Source of the DNA: Blepharisma stoltei
Lineage: Eukaryota > Ciliophora > Heterotrichea > Heterotrichida > Blepharismidae
Direction of reading: 5' to 3'
Assembly (NCBI GenBank): GCA_914767885.1
Contig: CAJZBQ010000054.1
Span: forward strand, 1 to 64,000
DNA length: 64,000 bases
The position numbers and the translations under genes are program-made. The notes beneath the pieces are model-generated. The model searched no databases. It was not told the origin of the DNA and worked only from the letters and a program-made list of their open reading frames with translations. Below are positions 37,957-49,542 of the stretch, piece after piece; the first letter of the stretch is position 1; each line of letters starts with the position of its first letter.

Positions 37957-38826
37957 TTATGCAAACCTCTGAAGGAACCGATTCCACCTCCCCTTCTTTT
38001 TGTTTTCTCCATTCTCAGGTCTAATATACAAGCTCTCTGGAAACCTCAGCATGCTGTCTCCTTTTGCCCCGGGATTAACTGAAATCCCACACTGCATTAA
38101 AAACGCTGCAAAAGGTAACGATAAATCATCAAAAAAATCAAATTCATTGTGTGTCATTTCTTTAGGCAAGAGCAAACAGCATGGCCCAGGGCAAAGGTCA
38201 TGGAGCTGCTGTGAGTTTTCTCATGCGATGAGATTGTCTTTTTGACCGTGAATAAGGAAGGTAGGGCAGGTGATTTTGGGCATTAGATCGATGTTTTTAA
38301 ATCTTTCTTTTACAAATTTCATAGCAAGCCTTCCAGCTATTTTTTTGACAGCTGCTTTAATTGATGTATAAGCCGACATCAGCAGTAAAGCGCCTGGGTT
38401 TCTATTGGCAGCAAGCCAAGTTGCAGGGCCTGACCCAATTGATCTTCCAAATACTATAATGTCACGTGTATTTATATGCATTTCTTGGACTAAATATTGA
38501 AAAATATCGTCTGCGTCTATAAGGACTTGTTTTGCACTACATTTTCCAGGGTAAATCCCATATCCTGGGTACTCAACCCCGATAACATGGACACTCAGTG
38601 TTGACCGTAAATGTTCAATAAGGTGGTAGCATAGGCCTAAATCTTCGGCATTCCCGTGAAAATATAAAAGGACTTTGCTGGAGCCCCTGTTGCATGGGAG
38701 ATAGATGCAAGGAATTGGATGATTTAATGGGTTTGAGGCACGGGGGATTCAAATTGTTTCTCCTCGAAATGTAGAATTGTCATAGGAAGGTTTTGGGGAT
38801 GGAAAAATTATGTTGTTGAGCTCCAT
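37957..38826 (-). CDS. ABHD17-like alpha/beta hydrolase
   Basis: 289 residues, uninterrupted; start ATG 38826. It has YFHGNAEDLG (oxyanion HGN), VEYPGYG, the nucleophile elbow FGRSIGSGP, an Asp in HGQKDNL and the His in MTHNEFD, i.e. a full Ser-Asp-His set in the order of the ABHD17/FAM108 family, whose animal members are protein depalmitoylases. A Lys/Arg-rich C-terminus (RPENGENKKKGRWNR) follows. One Trp is TGA. It lies convergent with the M1 gene, 81 bp apart. Confidence 0.85.
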
Positions 38827-39239
38827 CTTATAATGTGAAAACTATAGAGATATATTAATATTATATGAAAAGAAAAGAAAATTAGTTAGTTTTTTTTATT
38901 TAAAAAATGATTTTTATGTTTAAATAGAGAATGAGACTGAAAGAATTAGACAGAAAATGACCAAGGAAGATTAAGCTGAATCAAGCTATTTAACTAATGG
39001 TAAAGCCGGTTAATAAGCGAAATATTGATGCTGGATAGTGCATACATTAAAATGGCGTGGCGAGCCAAACCTCTTAACTCCTGTAGCTAGCATCCCATGG
39101 GGTGAGCAGGGACTGGCCGTATAGCACGGTGACTTAACTGTCTGGTAGTATTACAGGCAGGAGCAATCTTTTGCGATCTCGCGCATGAACTGGGTAATAG
39201 GCGAAGGGTGTTGGGCGGATATAAGATTACAGGATTTTC
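38827..39239 (+). mobile_element. GC-rich retroposon-like element S7 (short) and flanks
   Basis: From about 39049 the sequence ATTAAAATGGCGTGGCGAGCC opens a GC-rich stretch of about 180 bp ending near 39235; GCAGGAGCAATCTTTTG matches GCAGGAGCATCCTTTG of S1. No convincing target-site duplication was found, so the boundaries are approximate. It lies at the 3' end of the neighbouring minus-strand gene. 38827-39048 shows no gene. Confidence 0.5.
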
Positions 39240-40386
39240 TCAATAGGTAACTAATTTAAGGTAAGATCCTGGATAGTACCCAATATCAAACGGGCCTGAA
39301 GCAGAGATAAACTTTTTAGCATAATCATTGATTTCATCCATATTCTCTTTATAGTTCATAATTGTCAACGAAATTCCATTTTTACTTGTCATATTTAAAA
39401 TTGTTCCGATCATTTCGCCAAACTTGCAATTCATCGCCATCATGTTTGTTGAATTTTCCCATATTTTGAAAAAAGTTTTAGAATCTTCACAAAGTATCCG
39501 AAGGAATATGCATAAATCAAAATGCAAAAGAGCTCTATAGCACATTTGAGGATAATAGTCTAATATGTAAAAACAATTTTTAGCCTTTATTAGCTTAATT
39601 ATCTTGACTGCTCTATTAATTATAATTACTGAAATGTTAAAAAATGGCAGAAATTTTAAATAAAAAAACAATTCCCAAAATTTACTGTAGGGGGTTGTAG
39701 GCCTTTTATTATTCCTCGATAGAATTGCTCTAGGTAGTATGATTGGCTTGAGGTTAATTCTAATTGCTGGATTATTTTTCTTTGAGAGATAAAGGCTGAT
39801 TGTAAGAGGTCAAGAAACTGCTGTTCGGCAGATTGAAAATCTGATTGCTTTATTGATGATATAAAAGCATAAAGTGTTGAAGAGAACGGGGATGGGGTCA
39901 AGTGAAGTTCTGAGAATAGCTCATGCGAGTCATTTAACGAATTATCAATAGACAGAAGAAAAGCCTCAAAGTTGCGGTTGGAAAGGGTTGAAGAAAGACT
40001 TGTTATAAGAGTATTTATAGTTAATCCACTACTATAGATTAGACCATAATTCTTTTAGTTAAATAGAGATAAGGCAATAGAAATTTAAAAAATTAGATTT
40101 TCTTTAATTTTAGCTTAAAAAAGCTGGCTTAGAGCAATTCATAAGGAATTAGAAGCCATAACTGCCCATTAAGGGATTCAGGTAAAATATTTTCATTAAA
40201 TTCGCCTACGAGCTTGTAGAAGTTGTTTATTATAGCGTCCAGTTGGTCGACGTCAAGACATTCAGGATTTTCAATAGGATTACCCACAATTTTCAAGTGG
40301 GCATCTAGAATGAAATCCTTTATGAGCTCAAGAGGATATGAAAATACATACACCACAGACAATATAATAAGATAGCTTACTTTCAT
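39240..40386 (-). CDS. Secreted protein, paralogue 1 (3' end unresolved)
   Basis: Start ATG 40386 with signal peptide MKVSYLIILSVVYVFSYPLEL and then NPIENPECLDVD. Excising 40050-40144 and 39579-39673 gives one frame of about 318 residues to a TGA (Trp) at 39240, after which element S7 begins. The true stop is probably a few codons on. It aligns along its length with the gene at 41388-42958 (both: signal peptide, PxENxxCLD, helical body, a Gly-rich motif near the end). I do not recognise the family. The start lies directly at the duplication left by element S8. Confidence 0.6.
39579..39673. other. IES (95 bp) in secreted paralogue 1
   Basis: Ten-base direct repeat AAAAACAATT (39569-39578 and 39664-39673). 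Excision joins PPTVNFGNCF to YILDYYPQMC. A TA-only cut at the adjacent TA would shift the frame. Confidence 0.65.
40050..40144. other. IES (95 bp) in secreted paralogue 1
   Basis: Pointer CATAA (40045-40049 and 40140-40144). Excision joins LWLLIPY to GLIYSSGLT in frame. Confidence 0.8.
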
Positions 40387-40398
40387 TTTATAATGAGA

Positions 40399-40761
40399 TT
40401 AGATTAGATTAAAGCTAGAATGGGTCTTTGGAGTTCATACCAGAGCCTTTGCCAACTTCAGACTTCTTAGACAGTTCTAGAGGCCGAATGGTATATCCCG
40501 GGATAGAAGATAGGGTATGGCCCCGAATCCTCCTTCTTTTCTCCAATACCCTTCGAATACAAAAGTGTGGAGTTGTCTTATGGACTCTGATTTCCTTATC
40601 TATATAGTAGGGGGTAAAAAAAAATGTTGTGGTGTACCAATCAGGGAAAAAAAATCCGGACACTTTTCCAAGTCCCAGCCCTCTTAAAACCAAAAATCCT
40701 GAGGTATGGGCGAAGGACAGCCGGACAAGTCACCATTTTATTTGTGTCTTTTATAACGAGA
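40399..40761 (-). mobile_element. GC-rich retroposon-like element S8
   Basis: 350 bp with a 13-bp duplication TTTTATAAYGAGA (40386-40398 and 40749-40761, one mismatch). On the minus strand it begins GACACAAATAAAATGGTGAC, close to S4, and ends (AATCT)n as in S3. Inserted immediately upstream of the start codon of secreted paralogue 1. Confidence 0.78.
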
Positions 40762-41012
40762 AGAAGATATAAATATATCTTCAGGATGGAAAAAGGGGTG
40801 ATTAATATCAATTCTTTTGATAAATAATAAATATCATCAGAAAAGACCAGAAAGTCTATATATCTATAAGCGCATCAATAATTATTAAAATTATTGCTAC
40901 TTTTAAGCTAATTTGTTTTGAAACACTCACTTTTATGGAAGGTTGACTAAGCAATGACGATGCTTAATAAGATAATTATTTTAATCAGCCCTACTTTTTA
41001 GAAATGGTTACT

Positions 41013-41380
41013 TATTCCCCCCCTCCGTGAGCGAACAAAAAAATCTTGTTCGCTTACAGAGGGGGTAATTTTTTTAAAAAAATTTATATATAAAATTTTA
41101 TAAAAAAATTTATTTTTTCGAAATTTAAAAAAATCCTAATTCACAAAAATTGTATCGCAAATATTAATTTAATTTGTAAAATTTATGTTTTAAAACGCGA
41201 TTTGTTTAAAATTAAACAGAATTAGCCAGAGATTTCATTATAATAATTATCACTTATATATCAAATTTTTTTCATAAAAAATTTTTCTATTAAAAAATTT
41301 TTGTTCGCTCACGGAGGGTGGGCTTTTGAGCAAAAATAGGGATTTTTTAATGGTTTTGTTCACTCATGGAGGTGGAGTTA
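41013..41380. mobile_element. MITE-A copy, intergenic
   Basis: Left terminus TTATTCCCCCCCTCCGTGAGCGAACAAAAAA, an immediate hairpin partner TTGTTCGCTTACAGAGGGGG, and right terminus TGGAGGTGGAGTTA. TA at both ends. Just downstream of secreted paralogue 2. Confidence 0.8.
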
Positions 41381-41387
41381 AGCAAAC

Positions 41388-42958
41388 TTAAGAAATGGAG
41401 AAGTTCAACAGAACTTTGAGGATATAAGCTAAGTTATAGCCCATCCCATAAGTGTTCCATTCTTCAGTGTCTTGAATGAGCTCATCAAAGTGATCTAGGA
41501 TATCAGTTGATTTACTGAAGTATCTGAACATTACTGTTACAAAGTTCTCTGGGTCAGTAACTCCCTCCTTCCGTGAGCGAACAAACCATTGGAAAAATCT
41601 CATTTTTTCCCCAAAACCCACCCTCCATGAGCGAATAAAAATTTATGAAAAAATATTTTTGATATGTAAATGATAATTATTATAATGAAATCTCTAGCTA
41701 ATTTTGTTTAATTTAAACAGCTTGCATTTTAAAACATAAAACTTGCAAATTAAATTAATTTTTACTTTAAATTCTTAAAATAATTACTATAAAATTTATA
41801 TATATTATTTTTTTTAAAAAAAATTATCCCCCTCCATGAGCGAGCAAAAGTTTTTTGCTCATACAGAGGGGGAGTAAGTGCTTCAATATCACTGATTAGT
41901 GTTTCCATTTTGCAGTCGTTATAAATATTCATTTACCTATAAATAAATATTATCATAATTCTTTTACAATTTAGATTTATTTAGACCTCAAATTTTAAAC
42001 TATACAATGATAGTATACTTGAAACTGCTGAATTAAATATAGTCAGATATGCTGGGACATCATTGCAAGCAGTAAAGTTCAAATAAGCGCATTTTTTGAT
42101 TTCTTTGTATGCGTTATTCATTGATGGCATTATCATTGTGGTAGTATTGTAGCACTTAATCCCCTTTAAAATTCAAGCAAAAATATTTCATTTAATTAAT
42201 ATTTATCGGTTTGCTGAAATAATATTTACTTTATAATTTCTATTTAAAATAGGTTAATTTTCATTTTTGGTGACAAAAATCACATTAAATTAGATACCAA
42301 AGCTATTTATATAGAAATTGTTATTTTTATAATTAAAGGGGGCGAAATACCAATATTTCACTTGCATTTAAACAGGAGAGTTAGTAAGAGGGGTGGACTT
42401 CGCTTGGAATCCCATAGCAGCTCCTTCAAGAAACAGTGTAAAGTTAGCTGCGAACGCATAAAGTCTATCTTGTTTTAGCTGATAGTCTCCAATTGGAATC
42501 ATAAGCTTCATCATATTTCCCAATTGTTCTCCAGCAAGCTTGAACTCTCCTGCCTCAATTTGTTTCTGGAGGTCTGCAGAAATTGCTTTAATTGTGCTGA
42601 ATTCTTGAGAAATTCTTAAGAAAAGCTGGTCGCCCTCAGTTGATAAACTTGATGAAAAAGCTTCGACATAAGTTTCAAGGCCACAGTTAGCGAAGACTGA
42701 AGAAATGTCTGGAACAATGAAGGCTAAGTGGTGGATAAGGGTTTGGAGGGATCTATCCTCTCTATAATCCATAAAAAGCCTATCCAAGGAGTGATGAAGA
42801 TTTGATTGTGATTTATCGTCAAGACACCTGGAATTTTCTAAAGGAACACCTGCAAAGGACAGATAGACACCTTCTAAGAAGTCTTTAGCGCTATCAAATG
42901 ACATAGGGCGAGAAGTAACGCATAAAGCGAGCGTAAGAACTAAACAAAAAGCTCTCAT
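41388..42958 (-). CDS. Secreted protein, paralogue 2
   Basis: Start ATG 42958 with signal peptide MRAFCLVLTLALCVTS, then PLENSRCLDD. Excising three IESs (42159-42383, 41924-42004, 41560-41876) gives 315 residues ending LLNFSIS-TAA. Without excision the frame would stop early at ...NSPV inside a MITE terminus. The helical body has a few Cys and a near-terminal GMGYNLAYILKVLL that matches IGYYPGSYLKLV of paralogue 1. The pair is tandem on the same strand; function unknown. Confidence 0.65.
41560..41876. mobile_element. MITE-A IES (317 bp) in secreted paralogue 2
   Basis: TA at 41558 and 41875, termini AACTCCCTCCTTCCGTGAGCGAAC and GCTCATACAGAGGGGGAGT. Excision at TTACT joins SDIEALT to DPENFVTV. 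Confidence 0.85.
41924..42004. other. IES (81 bp) in secreted paralogue 2
   Basis: TA at 41922 and 42003. Excision joins SSILSLY to NDCKMETL. Other in-frame TA pairs nearby are possible. Confidence 0.55.
42159..42383. mobile_element. MITE-C IES (225 bp) in secreted paralogue 2
   Basis: TA at 42157 and 42382; termini TTAATCCCCTTTAAAATTC and, reversed, CTAACTCTCCTGTTTAAAT. Excision joins AKSTPLT to KCYNTTTM. Confidence 0.75.
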
Positions 42959-44605
42959 TTACAATTATAAATGGCGTAGAAATTCATAAAAATATCATAT
43001 GCGAATAAAAATGTCTGCAAGCAGCAGGTTTCTGGTGAAATAAGACATTTTACTCCCCTCTCCGTGGTTGAACAAAAAATTCCAAAAATCCCTATTTGGG
43101 TAAAAACCTGCCCTCCGTAAGCTAATAAAATAAAGTGATAATTATTATAATGAATTTCAAAAATTAGTTTGCAAATTAATTGAAATTATTTTAGAGAAAT
43201 TGAGCGATTTTTAACCTACTCCAATATGAGCGAGCAAAATTTTTATGTCGCTCACAGAGGGGGGAGTTAACAGCAATGTCTTCAGCAGCCTACAATTTAT
43301 GTTAGAAAATATAAAAAATTTATAAATTATTGAAACTAATAAAATAAATGACATTATTATTAAGCTGGGATGGTATGTTGATTTAAATGTTTATATTTAT
43401 TTGCTTTCACTAATGTTCTTGATTAATCTGAAATACTTCTCCTATTCTGCTTTTAATAGACAAAAATTATAATTATTATTAGTCATTACTCCACTTGCCT
43501 TTCTGAACTTACTGTGATAACTCCTTTGAGGTTTTGCAACGAAGAGTGTGTAATAAAGCTATATTTAGTAATAGTTGCAATAAATATCAAATAGATAAAT
43601 AATCAAACGAAAAATTAAATTTTTAATTTTACATAATAACCTACATGCTACTGCAACATAAAGGTAGCATAGATAAACAGAGAATATAGTAATTATTATA
43701 ATCGAGAATTGATGGGTTAAAATTTTGTGCTTTAAAAATATTCTTATTTATTCTTTATTCTATTTACCCAAATTTAATATGTAAAATTATTTTCCGTAAG
43801 TGATGAGTAATATATATGTCTATTTTTATTCAAAACTAGTTATTTAATTTTTAAAATGAAAAATAAGCAGCTAAATGAATTAATTTTCTAATTAAATTCT
43901 TCTTGCTCTCCTCCCTTTAACTTGGAACAAAATATCCTGTTTCAATTTAAAAAGGTTAACTTTTTTTTTTAAAATTTTTAAAAAATTAAAATATAAATTA
44001 AGGGATTAGAATTTAATGGAAGGGTAGCTCCAAATTATGCTAAAAATATAAATTAAGTGATTAGAATTTATTGGGAGGATAGTTTCAAATTATGCTACTT
44101 ACAGCAAAGATTTTATGTCAAAATAGTTTATCTTTATTTTACAATGAAAAATTTAAAATATAGCACATATGTTTTGGATTAAAAAAATTTGGATGAAATA
44201 ATGAAGAATTATTAAATATTTATCAATCACATGAATTATTTAAAAATTGCTTGAGTATAAAAGATATTATTTTCCAGAACTATTAAGAGAGAAGTCTTTC
44301 AGTGCGAAAATTCTTTAAATAATATTCTACTTGCACTTTATCCTGTAAATTAGGTCAAAACCAATTTTATAAAAATTATTATCTATAAAATTTATTTCCG
44401 AATAATAACGATCTATATCGGTGCATGAGCTATATCCAAAAAACTTGAAATTTTACCATTATTTTGTTCCAATTTTAAGGATGAAATAAAAAAATCAGAG
44501 ACAAAAGAAGTCATTTTTGCCTCTTTATTCCTTTTAATCACCCATAAAATCTCAAAATAGCTCAAAATTGCTCATTTTTCATTTAAATAATCCTTAAAAT
44601 TTTAA
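42959..44605. other. AT-rich intergenic region with MITE copies
   Basis: Contains a MITE-A at 43051-43269, a MITE-C terminus near 43910 (CTCCTCCCTTTAACTTGGAAC) and a possible partner near 44460 (TTGTTCCAATTTTAAGGATG). No gene seen. Confidence 0.5.
43051..43269. mobile_element. MITE-A copy, intergenic (219 bp)
   Basis: TACTCCCCTCTCCGTGGTTGAAC at the left and CGCTCACAGAGGGGGGAGTTA at the right, with internal TGAGCGAGCAAAATTTTT. Confidence 0.8.
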
Positions 44606-47600
44606 ATGGATAATGCACCAATTTCCAAAAGTCTCTCAACAACTCCTACACCAAAATGAAATTATTCCATCGACATGACCTCCTCCAACTTCGATTCAAG
44701 CACTTATTGAAAAAAAAGACTAAACGCAACCACCGTTATCAAAGAGGAAGAGCCTTTATCTTCAGAACACAAAACCATTTCACGTCGTGTCCCATCAATC
44801 CGCTCTTCCAAGCGAATTTTAAAAGAAAACCCTGACCCTGATAACGCTCCACAGCTAGAACGTATAAAAGAGCATGTAAAAGACAATTTTAATAAGCGCA
44901 GACATGATGTAGTCCAAGAATTAACAAAAGGTTTATCAAATTCTGACCTGAAATCCTTAAAAGACATGGCAATCAAGCGAGCCTTAAACCGCACCGAAAA
45001 AAAGCTCCAAAGTAAAATCACGATTATGGAGCTTTTTAACAGCAAAGTCAATGAACGAATAGAATCCAGCAAAAAAATCATGACAAAAATCAGGATTGAA
45101 GAAAACCCTTTGCGGATTTCAGTTATACATACAGTCCTAGGAAAATGCCTACGAGTGCTTGAAGCTCATATTGATGAATGCCGCAATGATTACCAAAGAG
45201 GCTTAAAAGTAAATACCATTGACCAGCATGGAAGGACAGCACTACATTATGCTGCTTGTTTAGGACAAATAGGAGCTATAGAAATGTTAATATATAGCGG
45301 GACTGACCCACGCATACAAGATATATATGGAAGGACTGCACTGCATTATGCTTCTTTGCAGGATAATAAAGAAGTTGTAGATATTTTGATTAATTTGTAC
45401 CCAAAAGCTTTGAGGATGCTGGACAAGCTTTCTGAGACCACAAATGACAGAACTGTAGCAAGGCTTTTAAAGTATAAAAGGCTTACCGCCCCTTTAAATT
45501 GGAATAAAAATCATATTCCATTTTAAGGTAATTTCATCTTTAATTTGTTTTTAAAAAAAATATAAATTGAGCACAATTCTTTGAATTTAATTTATTTTAT
45601 GAAGATTAATCGATTCAGATTGAAATCTGTTTAAAAAACATTCTACCTGCATTTTGCCTATTAAATTGAGTCAAAAATTAATTTTTATAAAAATTACTAT
45701 TTCATCGTTAAACTTTTCCTATTGAAAAACAAATTTGTTCAATTTTAAAGGAGGTTCAAATTTTACTGAGGGAGTTAGAAAAATGGCCAAAGCTAAAAAT
45801 ACTAATGCAATAAGCATCGCTAGTATGGAAACGTCGAGCATTTTTGTGGATTTTGATGTCTTTGATGAAGAAATCCACAAGATTGCTGAAAGAATGGACT
45901 ATTCTGAAGGGACTAACGTAATGAAACCTCGAAGAATCGCCACAAAAATCCCTACAGATTTCATAGGAACTGTGGATCATCTAGGACGAACAGCTCTTCA
46001 TATGGCTGCTCTTTGTAACACTGTCCCTATAATCCGAGCATTAATTGACAGCGGGGCTGATCTTGACGTAAAAGACTATAACGGGAAAAAGCCAATCGAT
46101 TTAGTCGTGTCCAGGGTAGCTGCAACTATAATTATTTCTAAAATGAAAATGCCTAAAGCTAAGCACAAATCGTTAAAAGTCACAACTGATGAACAAATTT
46201 TTGAGCAAAAAAACACAATAGACACCAAAGATATTTTGCTGATGGACGAAGAGTCGTTATTGAACTATCGGAATGGCCAGCTTTCTGATAACTATATGAT
46301 TTTAGCAGTAAAAAAAAACTCGCTGGAGTCTGTAAAAGTCCTGCTGGATAGAAAAATGAGCCCTCTGACGTCAAATAAAAATCATTGGACTTCTGTGCAT
46401 TTTGCCGTGAAATTAAATTGTATGAAAATATTAAATCTATTTATTATGGGCCATGAAGAAATCGGAAAAGGAAAAGGCTTCAAATATGCAAGACCCTGAG
46501 TTGCTGACTCTTGAGCAGCCTTAGACCAAATAACAAGTGAAAACTGAACGATTCTCCATATAGCAGTTTCTTACTCAGACCCAGAAATACTTATATGGCT
46601 TCTAAGTATCTACAAGCAGCGCCAAGAAGCTTTAATCCATCGAAGCACCCTACCCCAGCAATTTCAAGACATGAAAATCATTTCCCTTGAATCTATGCTC
46701 GAAAAAGACACAAAAAGCCGGTACACCCCTTTTCTAATGGCAGTTAAACAAGAGCGAATGGAAATGGTGCAAATTTTGATGGAAAACAACTGCAATATTT
46801 ATGCCCACAACGAAAAAATGCAAAATGCTCTTCATATTGCGACGCTGAATGGGAATAAAAAATTAATTGAGATGATAGTAAAAGCTGATAGTGATAGAAA
46901 CCAGCTAAGAAATGAAAGGGACTTTAAAGAGAGGAAGCCAAGAGATCTTGATATAACTGGAAGGCTCACAGAAAGCTTTTACCATATATGAGACTATGCG
47001 AAAAATGGGAATTTTAACATGTTAAGAGAAATGATCCTTACAAAAGTTTTCAGTGTCAATGCACAAACACCCAAACGAAAAATGACGCCACTTCATATTG
47101 CAGTTGAAGGAAAGCAGCTTCATTGTATACATGTGCTAATCCAATTAGGAGCCAATGTAAAACTTACGAATTTTGATGGAAAAACTGCTTTAGATTTAGC
47201 TCTAGCTAACCAGGAGTATCATTTTGAGAGTGTCGTAATAAAAATGCTGAGAGGCGATACTATGCTAAACACAAGCCTTTCAGAAATAAAGCTTGACCAA
47301 TATTATAAAGACTATATGCTCCACAAAACCATTGTAAAAAAGAAGCTGAAATTCAAAGATGTTGAAGACTACATGAAAATCCCTTTATTTTCCAACCCCC
47401 GAACCAGAGTAAAAATAGAAAAAGCTACAGAAGACTATTGGAGAATTATGAGAAACCAACTGAATTCTAAAAACATCAAGCTTTCTGAGCTTTTTAATAT
47501 GATTGACAAAGACAAAGACGGGGCTCTGACGTTTGTAGAGTTTGAAGGGATGATGATTTGGCTTGGGATGCCTCTAAATGCTGACCAAATCCAGAATTTA

Positions 47601-47777
47601 GCAATGGTGCTGGATCGGAATCAAAATGGCCTGGTAGAGTATGAAGAACTGATAAGAAAATTCAATGAAAGCTCGGTTGTGGATAAACAGAAAAGAATGA
47701 ACTCTGGGAACTTCCCAAAGATAAAATTGGCTGGGCAGAAGTCGTATGAGAAACTTTCGAAGACTTTTTATATGTAA
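44606..47777 (+). CDS. Ankyrin-repeat protein with C-terminal EF-hand pair
   Basis: 959 residues from the ATG at 44606 after removal of one 292-bp IES, with several TGA=Trp codons. Ankyrin repeats: DQHGRTALHYAACLGQIGAIEML, DIYGRTALHYASLQDNKEVV, DHLGRTALHMAALCN, further degenerate ones, and KMTPLHIAVEGKQLHCIHVLI. Near the C-terminus are two EF-hands, DKDKDGALTFVEF and DRNQNGLVEYEEL, with complete calcium-ligand positions (D-x-D-x-D-G and D-x-N-x-N-G). This is probably a calcium-responsive cytoskeletal or signalling scaffold. Stop TAA at 47777. Confidence 0.85.
45486..45777. mobile_element. MITE-C IES (292 bp) in the ankyrin gene
   Basis: TA at 45484 and 45776. Near-terminal CCGCCCCTTTAAATTGGAAT and ATTTTAAAGGAGG are the MITE-C core. 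Excision joins LLKYKRL to RKMAKAKN. Confidence 0.85.
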
Positions 47778-47809
47778 TTATTCAATAATTTTTAAATTAA
47801 ATAATCCTG

Positions 47810-48061
47810 ATGGAAAATTCAAGAGTTTGACTGCTTTTGATTAAACAGGTTTTTAAGAGGAAAATACAGCGAGTTTTCATTCATTGGCAAAAACAAGCTA
47901 TGAAAAAATCAGTCTATGAAAAATATTCAAAACTCAAATCTTATGCATCAAAATTAGCTCGAGCCCGAGTCGCTGGTAAGGCTCCAAAGATTGAAATAAA
48001 AACAGTCAGAGCCCAAAACCCTACAAAAAACAATGATTCCTTTAGCATTAGAGAAAAATAA
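47810..48061 (+). CDS. Small basic protein, possibly N-terminal part of the next frame
   Basis: 83 residues, MENSRVWLLLIKQVFKRK..., very basic and helical, ending SFSIREK-TAA. The following reading frame (48104-48841) is in the same phase, with only this TAA and 39 open bases between. No 15-nt intron or plausible TA-bounded IES removes the stop, so I list two frames but suspect one gene. Confidence 0.45.
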
Positions 48062-48103
48062 AATTATGACGTTGATGGAAGATGGACTCAGAGGCACAAT
48101 TCT

Positions 48104-48841
48104 ATGGAGCTGGCAAGGCTCTTTCCCGATGAGGTTTATATAGAGTTTACCTCTTTCAAGCAGACCTCAGTGATTAAGGATGCTTGGAGAAGAGGGATAT
48201 TTTTCTGCTGGCTAGATAATAAAAATGGCAGCCTTTACTTTCCTCATTTGAACTCCGAGATCTATGAAGTATTGTTTTTTGGAGCCAAGAAAAGGAGATT
48301 ACTAGTGGTTTACCAATTATGGCCTATATTCTTAATCTCAATCTTTAGCATTGAAAATAAAGAAAACTCTAGACCCCCAAGAAAATCAAGCAGCAAGCCT
48401 TTGTCAAAGCAACAGTCAATTTCAAAGCCAACTTTAGAATTTACTTTAGGAAATGATGACACAAATCCTATAGAAAAAGAGCCAACCCAAAGGGAAAGAA
48501 GGACTTCAAGTTTTACAACAAGCAGCTCAGCATCCTCATTATTGGACAAAATCAAATCAGAAATGAGGCAAAAAGCAAGAAGATCTGAAACCCCAAAAAA
48601 TATCAGAAAAGACGAAAAGCCTAAATTTTCTGATAATAATGAGATAACATTTGCAAAATCGGCAAAAAAAAGCGGGAAATTTGACCATGTGGCTGTTGTC
48701 AGCAGTGCTTCTTCGGTTGGGCTGGGAAACAAATTAAGTTTTATAATGAAAAATGATAAAAGAGATGATTTGGTGCTGTCTGAGGAAGAAATTGATATGC
48801 CTGTACAAATAGTATCATTTGATAATGGCCAAGTTTTATAA
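48104..48841 (+). CDS. Uncharacterised protein with Ser/Lys-rich disordered tail
   Basis: 245 residues. N-terminal block MELARLFPDEVYIEFTSFKQTSVIKDAWRRG looks folded, a short hydrophobic stretch (RRLLVVYQLWPIFLISIF) follows, then a polar disordered tail rich in Ser, Lys and Glu. The frame is open upstream to the TAA at 48061 (NYDVDGRWTQRHNS), so the start is uncertain. No family recognised. Confidence 0.5.
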   Translation: MELARLFPDEVYIEFTSFKQTSVIKDAWRRGIFFCWLDNKNGSLYFPHLNSEIYEVLFFGAKKRRLLVVYQLWPIFLISIFSIENKENSRPPRKSSSKPLSKQQSISKPTLEFTLGNDDTNPIEKEPTQRERRTSSFTTSSSASSLLDKIKSEMRQKARRSETPKNIRKDEKPKFSDNNEITFAKSAKKSGKFDHVAVVSSASSVGLGNKLSFIMKNDKRDDLVLSEEEIDMPVQIVSFDNGQVL

Positions 48842-48889
48842 GATATTGGTATTAATAAGTTAAATCTTGTTACTTTAATATACATTTTA

Positions 48890-49542
48890 TCCACTCAAAT
48901 TCTTATGGTTTTCAAATGAGTCAGTGTCACTAGGCCTCATAGTGGCACCTTCTACTATTTTCAGCTCTTCAGATGTACCAATCAGTGTTTTCGTTTCAGG
49001 GTAATGATTTCTAGGAAGGTTAGTTATTAAGAGAGGCTAGATATTGGTGACGCAGTAACCAAAGATCTTTGGTACGGAGTTTCACCCGCTTTTAGACTCC
49101 AGCTTAGAGGGTTTATTCCCCAAATAATATTGCCACTCTCAGTACCTTCTGTCTCCTCCTTGACTTGAGGCTTCAATCTAGAGTGATTATGGATTTCTGT
49201 GGCGCTGCTACGGGCGGTTCGAGCTCGATTCTAAGAATCAACTCCTTAGAGTCTGTCGGTTGCCGAAGTGCCTTTCTTTGACAGCTACAAGTAAAAGACT
49301 ACTCTCCTATGGCCTAGGCCGAAATCCAGAGTTTCTCGGTAGAGGAATGCCCATGGGTCATCGTTTCTAAAAGGACATATTGAGCGCCTCCATTTCCAAC
49401 CACAGGAAAGCAGCCAAAACCTACCCGGATGCACATATCTTCAGCCTGCACTTAAATCTCAGCTCTAAGTCCGTCACATTTCGCCGTGGCCATAAGGTCT
49501 GCACTGTTGCGCTAAGAGGGCAGGTTGACACGTGCAGCCATT
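48890..49542 (-). mobile_element. GC-rich retroposon-like element S9
   Basis: On the minus strand begins TTAAAATGGCTGCACGTGTC. A possible 12-bp duplication TTTAATRTAYAT flanks it. An internal block CCTCTACCGAGAAACTCTGGATTTCGGCC matches CCTCTACCGAGAAGCAGGGGTTTCGGCC of S12. It lies immediately after the stop codon of the DHHC gene, which the duplication includes. Confidence 0.65.

Noticed and set aside
39010-39240. Target-site duplication for element S7
   Set aside because: Only weak matches (GATGCTGGATA against GATTACAGGAT); not good enough to fix boundaries.
42368-42400. Stop at ...NSPV as the natural end of secreted paralogue 2
   Set aside because: The last codons lie in a MITE-C terminus; excision joins to a downstream part that matches paralogue 1.
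48310-48894. Minus-strand frame of 194 codons
   Set aside because: Antisense to the Ser/Lys-rich plus-strand frame; Ser/Lys codons read backwards give its Leu/Phe composition.
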